Shown: positions 1 through 7,410 of the stretch, in pieces
Layout of the letters: each line of letters opens with the position of its first letter
Position numbering within the stretch: position 1 is the stretch's first letter
Assembly: GCA_002396205.1 (NCBI GenBank)
Contig: DGXB01000051.1
Span: 1 to 61,886 of the forward strand
Length of the DNA: 61,886 bases
Direction of reading: 5' to 3'
DNA from: Bacteroidales bacterium UBA4243
Lineage (GTDB): Bacteria; Bacteroidota; Bacteroidia; Bacteroidales; F082
Program-made: the position numbers and the translations under genes
The notes under the pieces: generated by a model
Databases searched by the model: none
What the model saw: the letters and a program-made list of their open reading frames with translations, nothing else
Told to the model about the DNA's origin: nothing

Positions 1-222
1 CTCATTGCCCGTGTTGTAAGGCGGGTCAATGTAGATGCATTTGATTCTGTTTTCGTATTCAGGGAGCAGGGCTTTCAAGGCTTCAAGGTTGTCGCCGTGG
101 ATGATCATGTTGCCGCTGTCGGGCATGTCGCCGAAGGTATATTTGCGGTCGAGCACCCGAAACGGCACATCGTTGTGATGGGTGACAACCTTGTCTTTCC
201 CTATCCAATTTAGTGTAGGCAT
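1..222 (-). CDS. mod: Type III restriction-modification DNA methyltransferase (Mod), N-terminal part, cut by the window edge
   Basis: Read on the reverse strand from an ATG at 222 to the window edge; about 74 residues are visible and the frame is open to base 1. The protein begins MPTLNWIGKDKVV and contains IIHGDNLEALKALLPEY followed by IDPPYNTGNE. DPPY is the catalytic motif IV of amino-group DNA methyltransferases, and this motif order with the opening MPTLNWIGK is typical of type III Mod subunits, which methylate adenine and give sequence specificity to the Res helicase-nuclease. Most of the protein, and any res gene, would lie to the left and cannot be seen. An orphan methyltransferase is the main alternative. 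Confidence 0.85.
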   Translation of the reverse strand, partial: MPTLNWIGKDKVVTHHNDVPFRVLDRKYTFGDMPDSGNMIIHGDNLEALKALLPEYENRIKCIYIDPPYNTGNE

Positions 223-264
223 ATTTTCTGCGGTTTGCTGGCGATTGACCTATTCAGCGTTACA

Positions 265-362
265 GGCATCCGACAACAAAAGGTGCAGACTCGATTTTCT
301 GCACCTTGAGGCCTTCGGATGCCCGTACAAACAGATAAGTCTCGTCTGCACCAACGCAGACG
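265..362. repeat. Cluster of nested inverted repeats upstream of mod
   Basis: Three hairpin-forming units lie in about 100 bases. Arms GGCATCCGA (265-273) and TCGGATGCC (315-323) enclose an inner 10-base pair of arms, AAGGTGCAGA (280-289) and TCTGCACCTT (298-307). A second hairpin CGTCTGC/GCAGACG spans 343-362. The core GCAGAC or its complement recurs. The cluster lies in the gene-free stretch 223-618, which otherwise shows only the hydG terminator. Its role is unknown; an operator, a small mobile repeat or a structured leader are all possible. Confidence 0.55.
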
Positions 363-555
363 CTTGCAGACTTATTCGCATTGTACGATTGAAAGTTCCG
401 AAGTTTCAAGGTATGCTAAATAATTCGCTCGCGCTATGTTATACTATGGTTTAATATTCTGTTTTTCTTTGTTGTATGGGATTTTATATCGCTGTGTTTC
501 TGGGTGCAAATATAGAAAAAAACAAAGAAATGGAAATATGGGTAAAAAAACTCAA

Positions 556-588
556 AAAAGCCTTTCGCTGGTAGGACGAAAGGCTTTT
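556..588 (-). terminator. Rho-independent terminator after hydG
   Basis: A perfect 12-bp stem, AAAAGCCTTTCG (556-567) with CGAAAGGCTTTT (577-588), has a 9-base loop. On the reverse strand it is followed by a T-rich run, so it fits the end of hydG about 30 bases downstream of its stop codon. Confidence 0.8.
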
Positions 589-618
589 CCACTATCTAAT
601 ATTCTTAACTGGAGTCTT

Positions 619-2073
619 TTAGAAATAAAGGTCTCTTTCCCCATTCTTGATGCGCTCGATGCGGCTCTTCAGCTCGTCGAGGAACTTCGGGTCGACGTTC
701 TTGAAGTTGTTCTCGATGCACTTCCAGCCCTTGGCTGCAACTTCGGGCGTGGCATAGTCCACCAAGTATTCGCTCAAGGTGAGGATGGCATTGGGCGTGC
801 AGTAGCGTTTGATGAAGCCCGGCACGCTGAACTCCATGAAGTGTTCACCCGTGCGACCCAAGCGGTAGCAAGCCGTGCAGAAGCTCGGGATGAAGTCGTG
901 GTCGAGCAGCTTGTCGATGATGTCGCCCAACGAGCGGTCGTCGCCGATCTTGAACTGTTCGCGGTCGAGGTTCTGGTCTTCCTGCTTGTCGCTGTTCTTC
1001 TCTTCCTCCTCGTGGTGGTATTTGTAGTCGCCAATCTGCAGGTTGGTGCCACCATCGATTTGCGAGATGCCGTATTCGATGGCCTTGGCGCGGAAGGCGG
1101 CGTCCTCGCGGGCGGTCAGGATCATGCCCGTGTAAGGCACGGCCAGACGGAAGATGGCGATGATCTTCTCGAAGGTCTCGTCGTCAACGAAATACTTCGT
1201 GTCAATGTTGAGGCCCGAAGCGTCCTTGATGCGCGGGAACGAGATGGTGTGCGGCCCCACGTTGAAGCAAGCCTCAAGGTGGTTGGTGTGGCGAATCATG
1301 GCCAGCACCTCGTAACGCCAGTCGTAAAGGCCGAACAAAATACCCAAACCGTTGTCGTCGATGCCGGCCTGCTGGGCGCGGTCCATCGAGGTCAGGCGGT
1401 AGTTGTAGTCGCCCTTCTTGGTATTAATGGGGTGATATTCGTTATAGATCTCGGGACAATAGGTCTCCTGGAAGATCTGATAGGTACCGATACCCGCCTC
1501 TTTCACGATGCGGAAGCCTTCCACATCCAAAGGCGCGGCGTTGATGTTGACGCGGCGGATGCTGCCCTTGCCTTTCTTGGTGGCGTAGGTCACCTTCACA
1601 GTGTGGGCGATGTACTCCGGCGAGTATTTCGGCGACTCGCCATAAACGAGGATGAGGCGCTTCTGGCCGTCGTCCTCCAAAGCCTCCACGTTGTGGATGA
1701 GTTCTTCGTCGGTCAAAGTGGTGCGCACCTGTTCCTTATTTGAAGAGCGGAAACCGCAGTATTTGCAGTTGTTGACGCAGTAGTTGCCCACATACAGCGG
1801 GGCGAACAGCACGATGCGGTTGCCATAGATGCGGCGCTTCAGCTCGCGTGCGCCTTCCTTGATCTCCTCCACCAACGCGGGGTCGGTAGTGTTGACGAGG
1901 ACGGCGGTCTCCTCCATCGTCAGGCGGTTTTTGTCGAGCGACTTTTGGATGATTTCATGCACACGCTCGGGAGTGCTTTTCGTGTTGTTGATGTAGTCCC
2001 AAATCTCTTCCGAGGAGATGAACGGGCGGTTAGGCTCGTCGGGGATACGACATTTTTCGGGATGGAATTGCAT
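619..2073 (-). CDS. hydG: [FeFe]-hydrogenase H-cluster maturation radical SAM protein HydG (tyrosine lyase)
   Basis: HydG cleaves tyrosine to supply CO and CN- ligands, carried on an iron-cysteine synthon, for the hydrogenase H-cluster. The radical SAM CX3CX2C motif is CVNNCKYC at residues 99-106. The C-terminal auxiliary-cluster motif appears as CTACYRLGRTGEHFMEF followed by a further Cys (KRYCTPNA). The length, 484 residues, is normal for the family. A charged linker rich in Glu and Lys (HHEEEEKNSDKQEDQ) lies before the C-terminal cluster domain. The gene sits 19 bases downstream of a TM1266-type gene and is probably cotranscribed with it from the promoter near 2440. HydF is encoded separately at 10.8 kb; HydE and the hydrogenase are not in the window. 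Confidence 0.97.
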   Translation of the reverse strand: MQFHPEKCRIPDEPNRPFISSEEIWDYINNTKSTPERVHEIIQKSLDKNRLTMEETAVLVNTTDPALVEEIKEGARELKRRIYGNRIVLFAPLYVGNYCVNNCKYCGFRSSNKEQVRTTLTDEELIHNVEALEDDGQKRLILVYGESPKYSPEYIAHTVKVTYATKKGKGSIRRVNINAAPLDVEGFRIVKEAGIGTYQIFQETYCPEIYNEYHPINTKKGDYNYRLTSMDRAQQAGIDDNGLGILFGLYDWRYEVLAMIRHTNHLEACFNVGPHTISFPRIKDASGLNIDTKYFVDDETFEKIIAIFRLAVPYTGMILTAREDAAFRAKAIEYGISQIDGGTNLQIGDYKYHHEEEEKNSDKQEDQNLDREQFKIGDDRSLGDIIDKLLDHDFIPSFCTACYRLGRTGEHFMEFSVPGFIKRYCTPNAILTLSEYLVDYATPEVAAKGWKCIENNFKNVDPKFLDELKSRIERIKNGERDLYF

Positions 2074-2092
2074 ATCTGTAAATTATTGAGTT

Positions 2093-2335
2093 TTAATGAT
2101 TTTTGAGCAAAGCCGATTTCACCTCGATGCCTTTGATGCGACCCAACTGGCCTGTGAGGGAACCTATCTCATCGGTGGTGCCTTCGAAGATGACGGAAAT
2201 CAGACTGTACTGCTCACGCGGAAAACCTTGGCGGCAGATGATGATGCCCGCATGTCGCGACAGTACCGCGTTCACTTCGGGCGCGGCTTCGCGGTTTTCC
2301 ACATAAATAAGGACGGTGCCTATTCTCCTTTCCAT
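2093..2335 (-). CDS. TM1266-type iron-only hydrogenase system putative regulator
   Basis: An 80-residue ACT/NikR-C-like protein: MERRIGTVLIYVENREAA, then a middle with ISVIFEGTTDEIGSLTGQLG and an end with KGIEVKSALLKN. This matches the small family found beside hydE, hydF and hydG genes and called a putative hydrogenase system regulator; its biochemical role is not established. It is the first gene of an apparent two-gene unit with hydG. A purine-rich GGAGG lies 9-13 bases before the ATG, an unusually good Shine-Dalgarno for this phylum, and supports the start. Confidence 0.9.
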   Translation of the reverse strand: MERRIGTVLIYVENREAAPEVNAVLSRHAGIIICRQGFPREQYSLISVIFEGTTDEIGSLTGQLGRIKGIEVKSALLKNH

Positions 2336-2436
2336 TTGAATTTCCTCCGGATCAGATGATTGATGATTCCCGCACGAGCCTCGATGTCAACGCATTGTCT
2401 TCATCTCAGCGGTTATGCGGCTTGGTTTTGCGGCTG

Positions 2437-2444
2437 CAAAGATA
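2437..2444 (-). promoter_or_regulatory. Promoter -7 box for the TM1266-hydG unit
   Basis: On the reverse strand this reads TATCTTTG, the Bacteroidota TAnnTTTG box. It predicts a leader of roughly 95 bases before the ATG at 2335. Confidence 0.65.
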
Positions 2445-2456
2445 CTAAAAAACCGA

Positions 2457-2879
2457 TTATTCGTAGAAAAAGCGTCTTTTTTCCACCTTGCTGAACAATT
2501 TGGAATCGCGAACCATACCAAGAACATCCTCCAGATGCTGCTGTTTCAAATTCCCGACGATGCTTGTCCTTCCTTCACTAATGCTTTCCAAGAGTTCTTT
2601 CTTGCTTCGGGTAATGATGTTGGTGGCACTCAAAAACGAATCATAACGAAGGAAACCGTAATCCTCCTTTTTCAACAAATACTGCATGGCCAGTTGCTCT
2701 TCCTTGTTCCAAATGGCTCTATTGATGTTGGAATTGATAAAAAAGAATCCTGCGACAAAATCCTCGTCAACACCAATAATGGCAAAGAATTTACCGTGGT
2801 CAATATCGGCAAATATATCCGAATGCAGAATTGAGCCTCGTTCAATTAAGTTGGCAGTAAGTTCAACGGGCAGTTCCAT
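2457..2879 (-). CDS. Hypothetical partner of a Panacea antitoxin (candidate PanT-like toxin)
   Basis: A 140-residue soluble protein with no recognised enzyme motif. It opens MELPVELTANLIERGSILHS and has a conserved-looking patch DIDHGKFFAIIG, then AGFFFINSNINRAIWNK. Its ATG overlaps the TGA stop of the upstream Panacea-domain gene (TGATG), so the two are almost certainly translationally coupled. In published PanAT systems a Panacea antitoxin is paired with a variable small toxin, so this is the candidate toxin by position. A housekeeping or phage-related role without toxicity cannot be excluded, and no toxin fold is recognised from the sequence. Confidence 0.7.
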   Translation of the reverse strand: MELPVELTANLIERGSILHSDIFADIDHGKFFAIIGVDEDFVAGFFFINSNINRAIWNKEEQLAMQYLLKKEDYGFLRYDSFLSATNIITRSKKELLESISEGRTSIVGNLKQQHLEDVLGMVRDSKLFSKVEKRRFFYE

Positions 2880-3418
2880 CAGAAAGCGGCATTTTCCATT
2901 TCCAGCTTTTGGGCAATGAAATCGACATATTCCTCGTTGTCGCCCAACTCTCGAAGTATGTCTTTCACCGAAATAGCCCTGTCAGGATGGGTGTTGTTCC
3001 ATGCCAAGTCGTGCGAAAGATCAGTAAGTTGCTGAAATGAAAGGTCTTTGCATTTATTAATGGCAAAATCAAGGCACTCCAAATCGCTCTCCGACAAATA
3101 ATCCAAATCGGCATTACGCTTGGGTCGTATGATAAACTTGTTGACGAAGTCAAACTCCTCTTTTCTAATGTTTTCCACATACGGCGAAAAGAAACTGTCG
3201 CCACGGACCGCCTTGAAGATGTCTTCCACATTTGAAGGCACGGGACCGTATGCCATGGCAATATAAGTGTCGCCAGTGATGCTTCTGCCGTATTTCGACA
3301 GATGCCTTTGGTCGGCATAATACAGAATCTTGCAGATCTTATGGATGTCTTTGCGTTCGACCCGATTTGCAATGTAAAGTATGGCTTCTATTGCTATTTC
3401 TTCCCGAAAAGTGTTCAT
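2879..3418 (-). CDS. Panacea-domain (DUF4065, SocA-like) antitoxin-type protein
   Basis: About 179 residues starting MNTFREEIAIEAILYIANRV. The segment LHKI-like ICKILYYADQRHLSKYG, then GDTYIAMAYGPVPSNV, is the signature of the Panacea/DUF4065 fold, the neutralising domain of PanAT toxin-antitoxin pairs and of the proteolysis adaptor SocA. A start 10 codons further upstream (3448) is possible in the open frame, but the TATTTTTG promoter box at 3438-3445 would lie inside it, so 3418 is chosen. The stop overlaps the start of the next gene by one base. Confidence 0.85.
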   Translation of the reverse strand: MNTFREEIAIEAILYIANRVERKDIHKICKILYYADQRHLSKYGRSITGDTYIAMAYGPVPSNVEDIFKAVRGDSFFSPYVENIRKEEFDFVNKFIIRPKRNADLDYLSESDLECLDFAINKCKDLSFQQLTDLSHDLAWNNTHPDRAISVKDILRELGDNEEYVDFIAQKLEMENAAF

Positions 3419-3437
3419 CTGTCCCTTTTTAAGGCTG

Positions 3438-3445
3438 CAAAAATA
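3438..3445 (-). promoter_or_regulatory. Promoter -7 box for the Panacea pair
   Basis: Reverse-strand TATTTTTG, 19 bases before the ATG at 3418. It fixes the start of the Panacea gene by ruling out the longer frame. Confidence 0.6.
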
Positions 3446-3502
3446 CATTTTTTTCTACAATTTGACTTGCTTTTCCCCAAAAAAGCGTATTTCCCAGTTC
3501 AG

Positions 3503-3523
3503 GCTGATTTGCAATCCGTCAGC
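3503..3523. repeat. Copy of the GGATTGCAAAT-type spacer repeat
   Basis: A hairpin with arms GCTGA/TCAGC surrounds the core GATTTGCAATC. The same core occurs as two palindromes at 27.9 kb, so this is a dispersed intergenic family. A related ATTAGCAATCCCC follows at 3537. Confidence 0.5.
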
Positions 3524-3565
3524 TCTAAAAAAGGCATTAGCAATCCCCACACGAGCTGATCATCT

Positions 3566-3595
3566 CCGCAGGAAACCCTCTTGCGGGGTTTTTTG
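3566..3595 (+). terminator. Terminator-like hairpin in the spacer
   Basis: AAACCC (3573-3578) and GGGTTT (3586-3591), with an alternative CCGCA/TGCGG pairing, are followed by a T run. The orientation would stop plus-strand transcription, although no plus-strand gene precedes it. Confidence 0.5.
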
Positions 3596-3596
3596 T

Positions 3597-3692
3597 TTAT
3601 TCTCCCTGCACCCACTTCCAAAGTGGCACCACCTTAATAGTCTTGCCATCCTTTTCCAAAACGGTTTCTTCGTCCTTGGTGATAATCAACAA
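3597..3692 (-). pseudogene. C-terminal remnant of a DUF4143-type AAA ATPase
   Basis: Translating the reverse strand gives a 31-codon open piece that starts LLIITKDEETVLEKDGKT, continues IKVVPLWKWVQGE and ends in a stop. Bacteroidota ATP-binding proteins with DUF4143 end in just this kind of sequence (IIT.DEE....DGK.I.V.P.WKW). An in-frame stop lies immediately upstream and no ATPase core follows, so only the tail of a deleted gene remains. Confidence 0.5.
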
Positions 3693-3729
3693 TTATTTGG
3701 TTTCAAACCATTGAGAATATTTAATACAT

Positions 3730-3819
3730 ATTTATCGTTTATATTCGACAAAATCATATCAATTTTATCGTTTATAATCGATAAAACAGTCACGTTTTTA
3801 TCGTTTATGGACGACAAAA
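3730..3819. repeat. Three 24-bp palindromes at an exact 33-bp period
   Basis: Copies occur at 3730-3753, 3763-3786 and 3796-3819. Each has a left arm TTTATCG, an 8-base centre beginning TTTAT and a right arm CGATAAA or CGACAAA. The middle copy is a perfect inverted repeat with 8-base arms, and the outer two each carry one mismatch. The 33-bp period is close to three helical turns. They lie upstream of nothing on the plus strand and just downstream of the stop of guaD (reverse strand). Both strands are also open in one frame across them, giving 11-residue repeats, which may be coincidental. Confidence 0.8.
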
Positions 3820-3873
3820 CGATCCGATGATAAAATAGTAACGACCATTACCGTAATGGCCATTACCATTTTT

Positions 3874-4353
3874 TCAATACTCCACCTTGTCGCTTTTCGC
3901 CTTCCAAGCCTCGAAGGTCTTAATGGCCTCGTCGCGGAGCAAAGGGACGAAGGGCACGGAACGGTGATTGACATTGTGTTCCAACTCCTTGTAGATGAAG
4001 TCGTCGGCAAAGTCGATGGCGGCGGCGTCTTTCTTGGTGTTTCCGTAATAGATACGGCTGATGCGTGCCCAATAGATGGCGCCAAGGCACATGGGGCAAG
4101 GCTCGCAGGAGGTGTAAATGACACAATCCGACAGGTCGAAGGTACCCAGTTTGCGGCAAGCCTCGCGGATGGTGTTCACCTCGGCATGGGCCGTGGGGTC
4201 GTTGTCGATGGTGACGCTGTTCGAGCGTCCTGCTATGATTTCTCCGTCTTTCACGATGACCGCCCCGAAGGGGCCTCCACCGTTTTTCACGCTTTCGTCG
4301 GCGAGGCGGATGGCCTCGCGCATGTATTCTTTGTCTTGTTCTGTAATTTGCAT
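3874..4353 (-). CDS. guaD: Guanine deaminase (cytidine/deoxycytidylate deaminase superfamily)
   Basis: A 159-residue zinc-dependent deaminase converting guanine to xanthine in purine salvage. Zinc ligands and the catalytic Glu are seen as HAEVN and PCPMC, within NDPTAHAEVNTIREAC and YTSCEPCPMCLGAIYWAR. The C-terminal stretch FIYKELEH and the ending KVEY match Bacillus GuaD rather than tRNA adenosine deaminase TadA, whose C-terminus differs. It is flanked by spacers and appears to be transcribed alone. Confidence 0.88.
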   Translation of the reverse strand: MQITEQDKEYMREAIRLADESVKNGGGPFGAVIVKDGEIIAGRSNSVTIDNDPTAHAEVNTIREACRKLGTFDLSDCVIYTSCEPCPMCLGAIYWARISRIYYGNTKKDAAAIDFADDFIYKELEHNVNHRSVPFVPLLRDEAIKTFEAWKAKSDKVEY

Positions 4354-4403
4354 TGTCGTTTGTTTAAAAGCAGGGACTGACGTCGCCTGCTTATTGGTTT
4401 GTC

Positions 4404-4416
4404 GTCCCTACGGGAC
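4404..4416. repeat. Short palindrome GTCCCTACGGGAC
   Basis: A 5-bp arm, TAC, 5-bp arm palindrome between guaD and the GH89 gene. It has the same architecture as the GCTCCTACGGAGC family found at 38.6, 43.5 and 60.9 kb and may be a diverged relative. Confidence 0.35.
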
Positions 4417-4420
4417 TAAC

Positions 4421-6646
4421 TTACTTCCTGTACCTTGCCTCCAATTCCGCTCTGTACTTTTCCGCTATCTGTCGTGCCAAAGCCACGCCGTCGCCTTGCG
4501 CCTCGGCGCTGAAGGTGCCGAGGCGTTCGCGCCACCATTGGCCTTCGTATTTGCAAATGCGGTCATGGTAGGTTTTTTCATCGAACGGCTTGCCTGATTC
4601 TATGGCGGTGTTCACGTCCTTGAAAAACTCCTTCCAACGGTATGCATAATACGTTTCAGTAAGTCCTGCCCAGGCGCGGCTACCGTATTCGTTGAGCAGG
4701 GCATCCTCTTCGCCCCAAGTGGTGATGAGGTTGCGGGCGTTGCTCTCAAAGTAGTCCTTGTCTTCTTCCGTCGTGCCGATGGCGCGTGCATCGCGAATCC
4801 AGCGACCTACGAGGAAGGCACTCTCGGTGGCCAACAGCGGGTCGGTGTCGTCGAGGATGGAGGTCATGGTCTGTTCCACTTGGTGCAGTTTCTCGTAATC
4901 GCCTTCTTTGTAGGCTTTCACATAGTCGGCATAGAGGTCGCTGAAGTAGTTGCCTAACAGTTGCCTCGTGATGTTGACGGCATCGAAATGGCGTGTGCGG
5001 GTGTTGCAGTCGGCGGCCAAGATATGGTCGAGGGCATCCAAGAGGTCGATGTTGTTGTATTTGTAGGTCGGTGCCACGTAATACTGCTTGTATTCCTGGA
5101 TGTCGCCCATGGTCGGCCTTTGGTTGATGCGGACGGTCTGCCCTGGCGACGACACCTTATTATATATGCTGTCGGCTAACAGTTTCCACGCGGCACGCAT
5201 CTCGGGGTCTTCCTTGCCTGCGCGTTGGTCGGCGAGGCGTTCCACCCAAGCGTCGACGTCTTTCGTGAGCGGGTTGTCCCAAGCCTTCTCGAAGACATAT
5301 TCGTACATGAACGGGTTGCAATCGAAGCCTTCCAAGGTGGAGCCTATGCCGACGAAGTTGTCGCCACCTTTTTCGAAAGCGCGTTCAATCCTGACATTCA
5401 CGGTATCAAGGTTGCCGGCCAGCATCGAGTTACCGCCGAAGTTGCCGAGATAGCACCAAATGTAAGGCACGCCGTAATACGAGTTGGTGCGCTCCCAAAC
5501 GGGCTGGCGTTCGCAGTAGTAGTCGAGAAGCAGGCGTCTGTTTTTGTCGAAAGATGTGATATAGGCCTCAATACGGTTGTCGACTTCCCAATAATAGCGT
5601 TCGTTCCAGAAGAGCCAAGTCATCTCAAGCCAGGTGGCTTCGGGGTCGGCGGCTTCGAGGCTTTCGTAGACCTGACGGCTCACGCGACCCAGATATTCGG
5701 GTTCCCAGCTTGGCGGGATAAGCTCGTTGAAGATGTCGATGCCATAGATGTGGTCGGTGCCATAAAACTCGATTTCCTTTTCGATGAATTTTTTCTGTAT
5801 TTCGGCATACAACTCGCACTCGGGATCGAGGAACTTGCACCAGCAGGTGCTGTCGAAGCCTGCCCAATCGCCCAACGAAGCCAAAGGCGCATCTGGGTAA
5901 AGCCTTGTGATGCAGGCAGGCACATGACCGGCAAAGCCTGGCAGCACGGGTTTCATGTTGAGTTCGCGCTCGCGGGCAACGATTTGTTTTTGCAACGCCT
6001 TTTGGTTGTCGAGCCACGACGTGGGCAGCGGTCCACCCCAGCGGTCGATGTTTTGCATACGGTGCCAAGGCAGGTGCGCCGGACCGGTGAAGTAGCTTCG
6101 AATTTCCTCGTCGGTGAGGCCGAAGTCGCTCCAAACCTCATACCAGACGGACTCTTGCCCCGTGATGGCCAAAGGCAGGTTGATGCCGTTGAGCGCCATC
6201 CAGTCGATGAAATGCTCCCATTGCGACCAACCCCACCAAGGCATGGTGTAGCCATAGGTGCAGTAGTTGAGGAAGAAACGGTCGGGCACACGGGCAGTGA
6301 GGCTGACCTTTTCGGGCACAGCAGGCATCGTGGCAGGGATTTGCAGCGGCTCCTCCTTAAACCATGAGTATTGCGCCATGCAATAGTATTTCAAGTAATG
6401 GTTGAGGCCCACCGCCATGCTGTTGGCGTTGTTGCCACGGATGACGAGGTTTTTGCCTTTCGTCTCCATCTCGAAGCGGTCGATGGTGTCGTTTTCGAGC
6501 CTTTCGAGAACGATGTTGGCCGAATATTCGGGCACCACGCGGTCGACCAATCCGCGCATGGCAATGACCTCGGGGTCGGTTTCCTTTTTCGTGCAACCTA
6601 TGCACAACACAAGGCTAAGCAGGCAAAGTAGATAGCGATTTTTCAT
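4421..6646 (-). CDS. Alpha-N-acetylglucosaminidase, family GH89, lipoprotein
   Basis: About 741 residues, related to human NAGLU. It removes terminal alpha-linked N-acetylglucosamine from glycans such as mucin or heparan-type chains. The start is placed at MKNRYLLCLLSLVLCIGC, a lipoprotein signal ending in the lipobox Cys; the open frame runs 19 codons further upstream but across the promoter. The catalytic acid Glu is seen in YGIDIFNELIPPSWEP and the second Glu in STLEGFDCNPFMYEY, both matching the family. WWGWSQWEHFIDWMALNGIN is the conserved substrate-pocket region. The enzyme is expected in the periplasm or on the cell surface, suggesting host-glycan use. Confidence 0.93.
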   Translation of the reverse strand: MKNRYLLCLLSLVLCIGCTKKETDPEVIAMRGLVDRVVPEYSANIVLERLENDTIDRFEMETKGKNLVIRGNNANSMAVGLNHYLKYYCMAQYSWFKEEPLQIPATMPAVPEKVSLTARVPDRFFLNYCTYGYTMPWWGWSQWEHFIDWMALNGINLPLAITGQESVWYEVWSDFGLTDEEIRSYFTGPAHLPWHRMQNIDRWGGPLPTSWLDNQKALQKQIVARERELNMKPVLPGFAGHVPACITRLYPDAPLASLGDWAGFDSTCWCKFLDPECELYAEIQKKFIEKEIEFYGTDHIYGIDIFNELIPPSWEPEYLGRVSRQVYESLEAADPEATWLEMTWLFWNERYYWEVDNRIEAYITSFDKNRRLLLDYYCERQPVWERTNSYYGVPYIWCYLGNFGGNSMLAGNLDTVNVRIERAFEKGGDNFVGIGSTLEGFDCNPFMYEYVFEKAWDNPLTKDVDAWVERLADQRAGKEDPEMRAAWKLLADSIYNKVSSPGQTVRINQRPTMGDIQEYKQYYVAPTYKYNNIDLLDALDHILAADCNTRTRHFDAVNITRQLLGNYFSDLYADYVKAYKEGDYEKLHQVEQTMTSILDDTDPLLATESAFLVGRWIRDARAIGTTEEDKDYFESNARNLITTWGEEDALLNEYGSRAWAGLTETYYAYRWKEFFKDVNTAIESGKPFDEKTYHDRICKYEGQWWRERLGTFSAEAQGDGVALARQIAEKYRAELEARYRK

Positions 6647-6667
6647 AGGAATAACGATTTGTTGGGG

Positions 6668-6675
6668 CAAAGGTA
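6668..6675 (-). promoter_or_regulatory. Promoter -7 box for the GH89 gene
   Basis: Reverse-strand TACCTTTG. Transcription would begin near 6661, just ahead of the ATG at 6646, supporting the shorter start. Confidence 0.65.
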
Positions 6676-6688
6676 GCGTTAATTTTCC

Positions 6689-6696
6689 TATTTTTG
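6689..6696 (+). promoter_or_regulatory. Promoter -7 box for rnhA, five bases from its ATG
   Basis: TATTTTTG ends five bases before the ATG at 6702, so the transcript should be leaderless or nearly so. It is divergent from the GH89 promoter within a 55-base spacer. Confidence 0.65.
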
Positions 6697-6701
6697 CGCC
6701 C

Positions 6702-7349
6702 ATGTCGAAGAAAAAGTTTTATGTGGTTTGGCAAGGCCGCCATCCGGGCATCTATGACGACTGGGAGGTCTGCAAAAAAGAGATTATGGGGGTCAAGGGG
6801 GCGAAATACAAAGGCTTCCCCGACCGCGAGAGCGCCGAGAATGCGTTTCGCGAAGGCTCTGAAAAGTATTGGGGAACCGATGAAACGGTCGCTCCAGCCA
6901 TCAACCTTTCAAAGGTAGCGGAGAAACCTGTCAGTCCCGCCATCGCTGTCGACGCGGCCTGTGCGGGCAACCCGGGCAAGATGGAATACCAAGGCGTTTT
7001 CGTTGATTTTGGCGTGGAGCCAGCGTTGAAATCAGACCTCTTCAAAAGCCCCGTGTTCCCCAATGGGACCAACAACATCGGCGAGTTTTTGGCCATCGTC
7101 CACGCGGTATCGTTGCAGAAAAAACATGGTTGGCATTATCCTGTCTATAGCGACTCGGTCAACGCGCAACTGTGGATCAAGCAGAAAAAGTGCAAAACCA
7201 AATTGCAGCGTAATGCCAAGAACGAAGCCCTCTTCGACCTTGTTGAACGAGCCGAGAAATGGCTTCAAGAAAACACCATCGACGTGCCCATCCTGAAGTG
7301 GAAGACGGAAATTTGGGGCGAAATTCCCGCCGATTTTGGCAGGAAATGA
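6702..7349 (+). CDS. rnhA: Ribonuclease H1 with N-terminal hybrid-binding (viroplasmin-like) domain
   Basis: A 215-residue enzyme that cuts RNA in RNA-DNA hybrids. Residues 1-50 (KKFYVVWQGRHPGIYDDWEV, then GAKYKGFPDRESAENAF) are the hybrid-binding domain found in RNase H1 and caulimovirus viroplasmin. The RNase H fold follows from about residue 80, with the acidic catalytic residues visible in AIAVDAACAGNPG, NNIGEFLAI, YSDSVNAQLW and the final PADFGRK. The promoter box almost touches the start codon. The gene stands alone, 61 bases before the next gene. Confidence 0.93.
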   Translation: MSKKKFYVVWQGRHPGIYDDWEVCKKEIMGVKGAKYKGFPDRESAENAFREGSEKYWGTDETVAPAINLSKVAEKPVSPAIAVDAACAGNPGKMEYQGVFVDFGVEPALKSDLFKSPVFPNGTNNIGEFLAIVHAVSLQKKHGWHYPVYSDSVNAQLWIKQKKCKTKLQRNAKNEALFDLVERAEKWLQENTIDVPILKWKTEIWGEIPADFGRK

Positions 7350-7410
7350 AAATTTGTCTACCTTTACCGCCCAAAACAAGATGCAATAGTCCGACAAGCT
7401 CACTACAAGA

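Noticed and set aside
436..1743. 435-codon plus-strand frame opposite hydG
   Set aside because: Antisense shadow of a clear HydG gene with all its Cys motifs; its translation is Val/Ala/Leu-rich without family signatures.
2340..2440. TPP riboswitch in the TM1266-hydG leader
   Set aside because: CTGAGA and CTGATCCGGA resemble TPP aptamer pieces, but the 3' half would run into coding sequence and the other conserved parts are missing.
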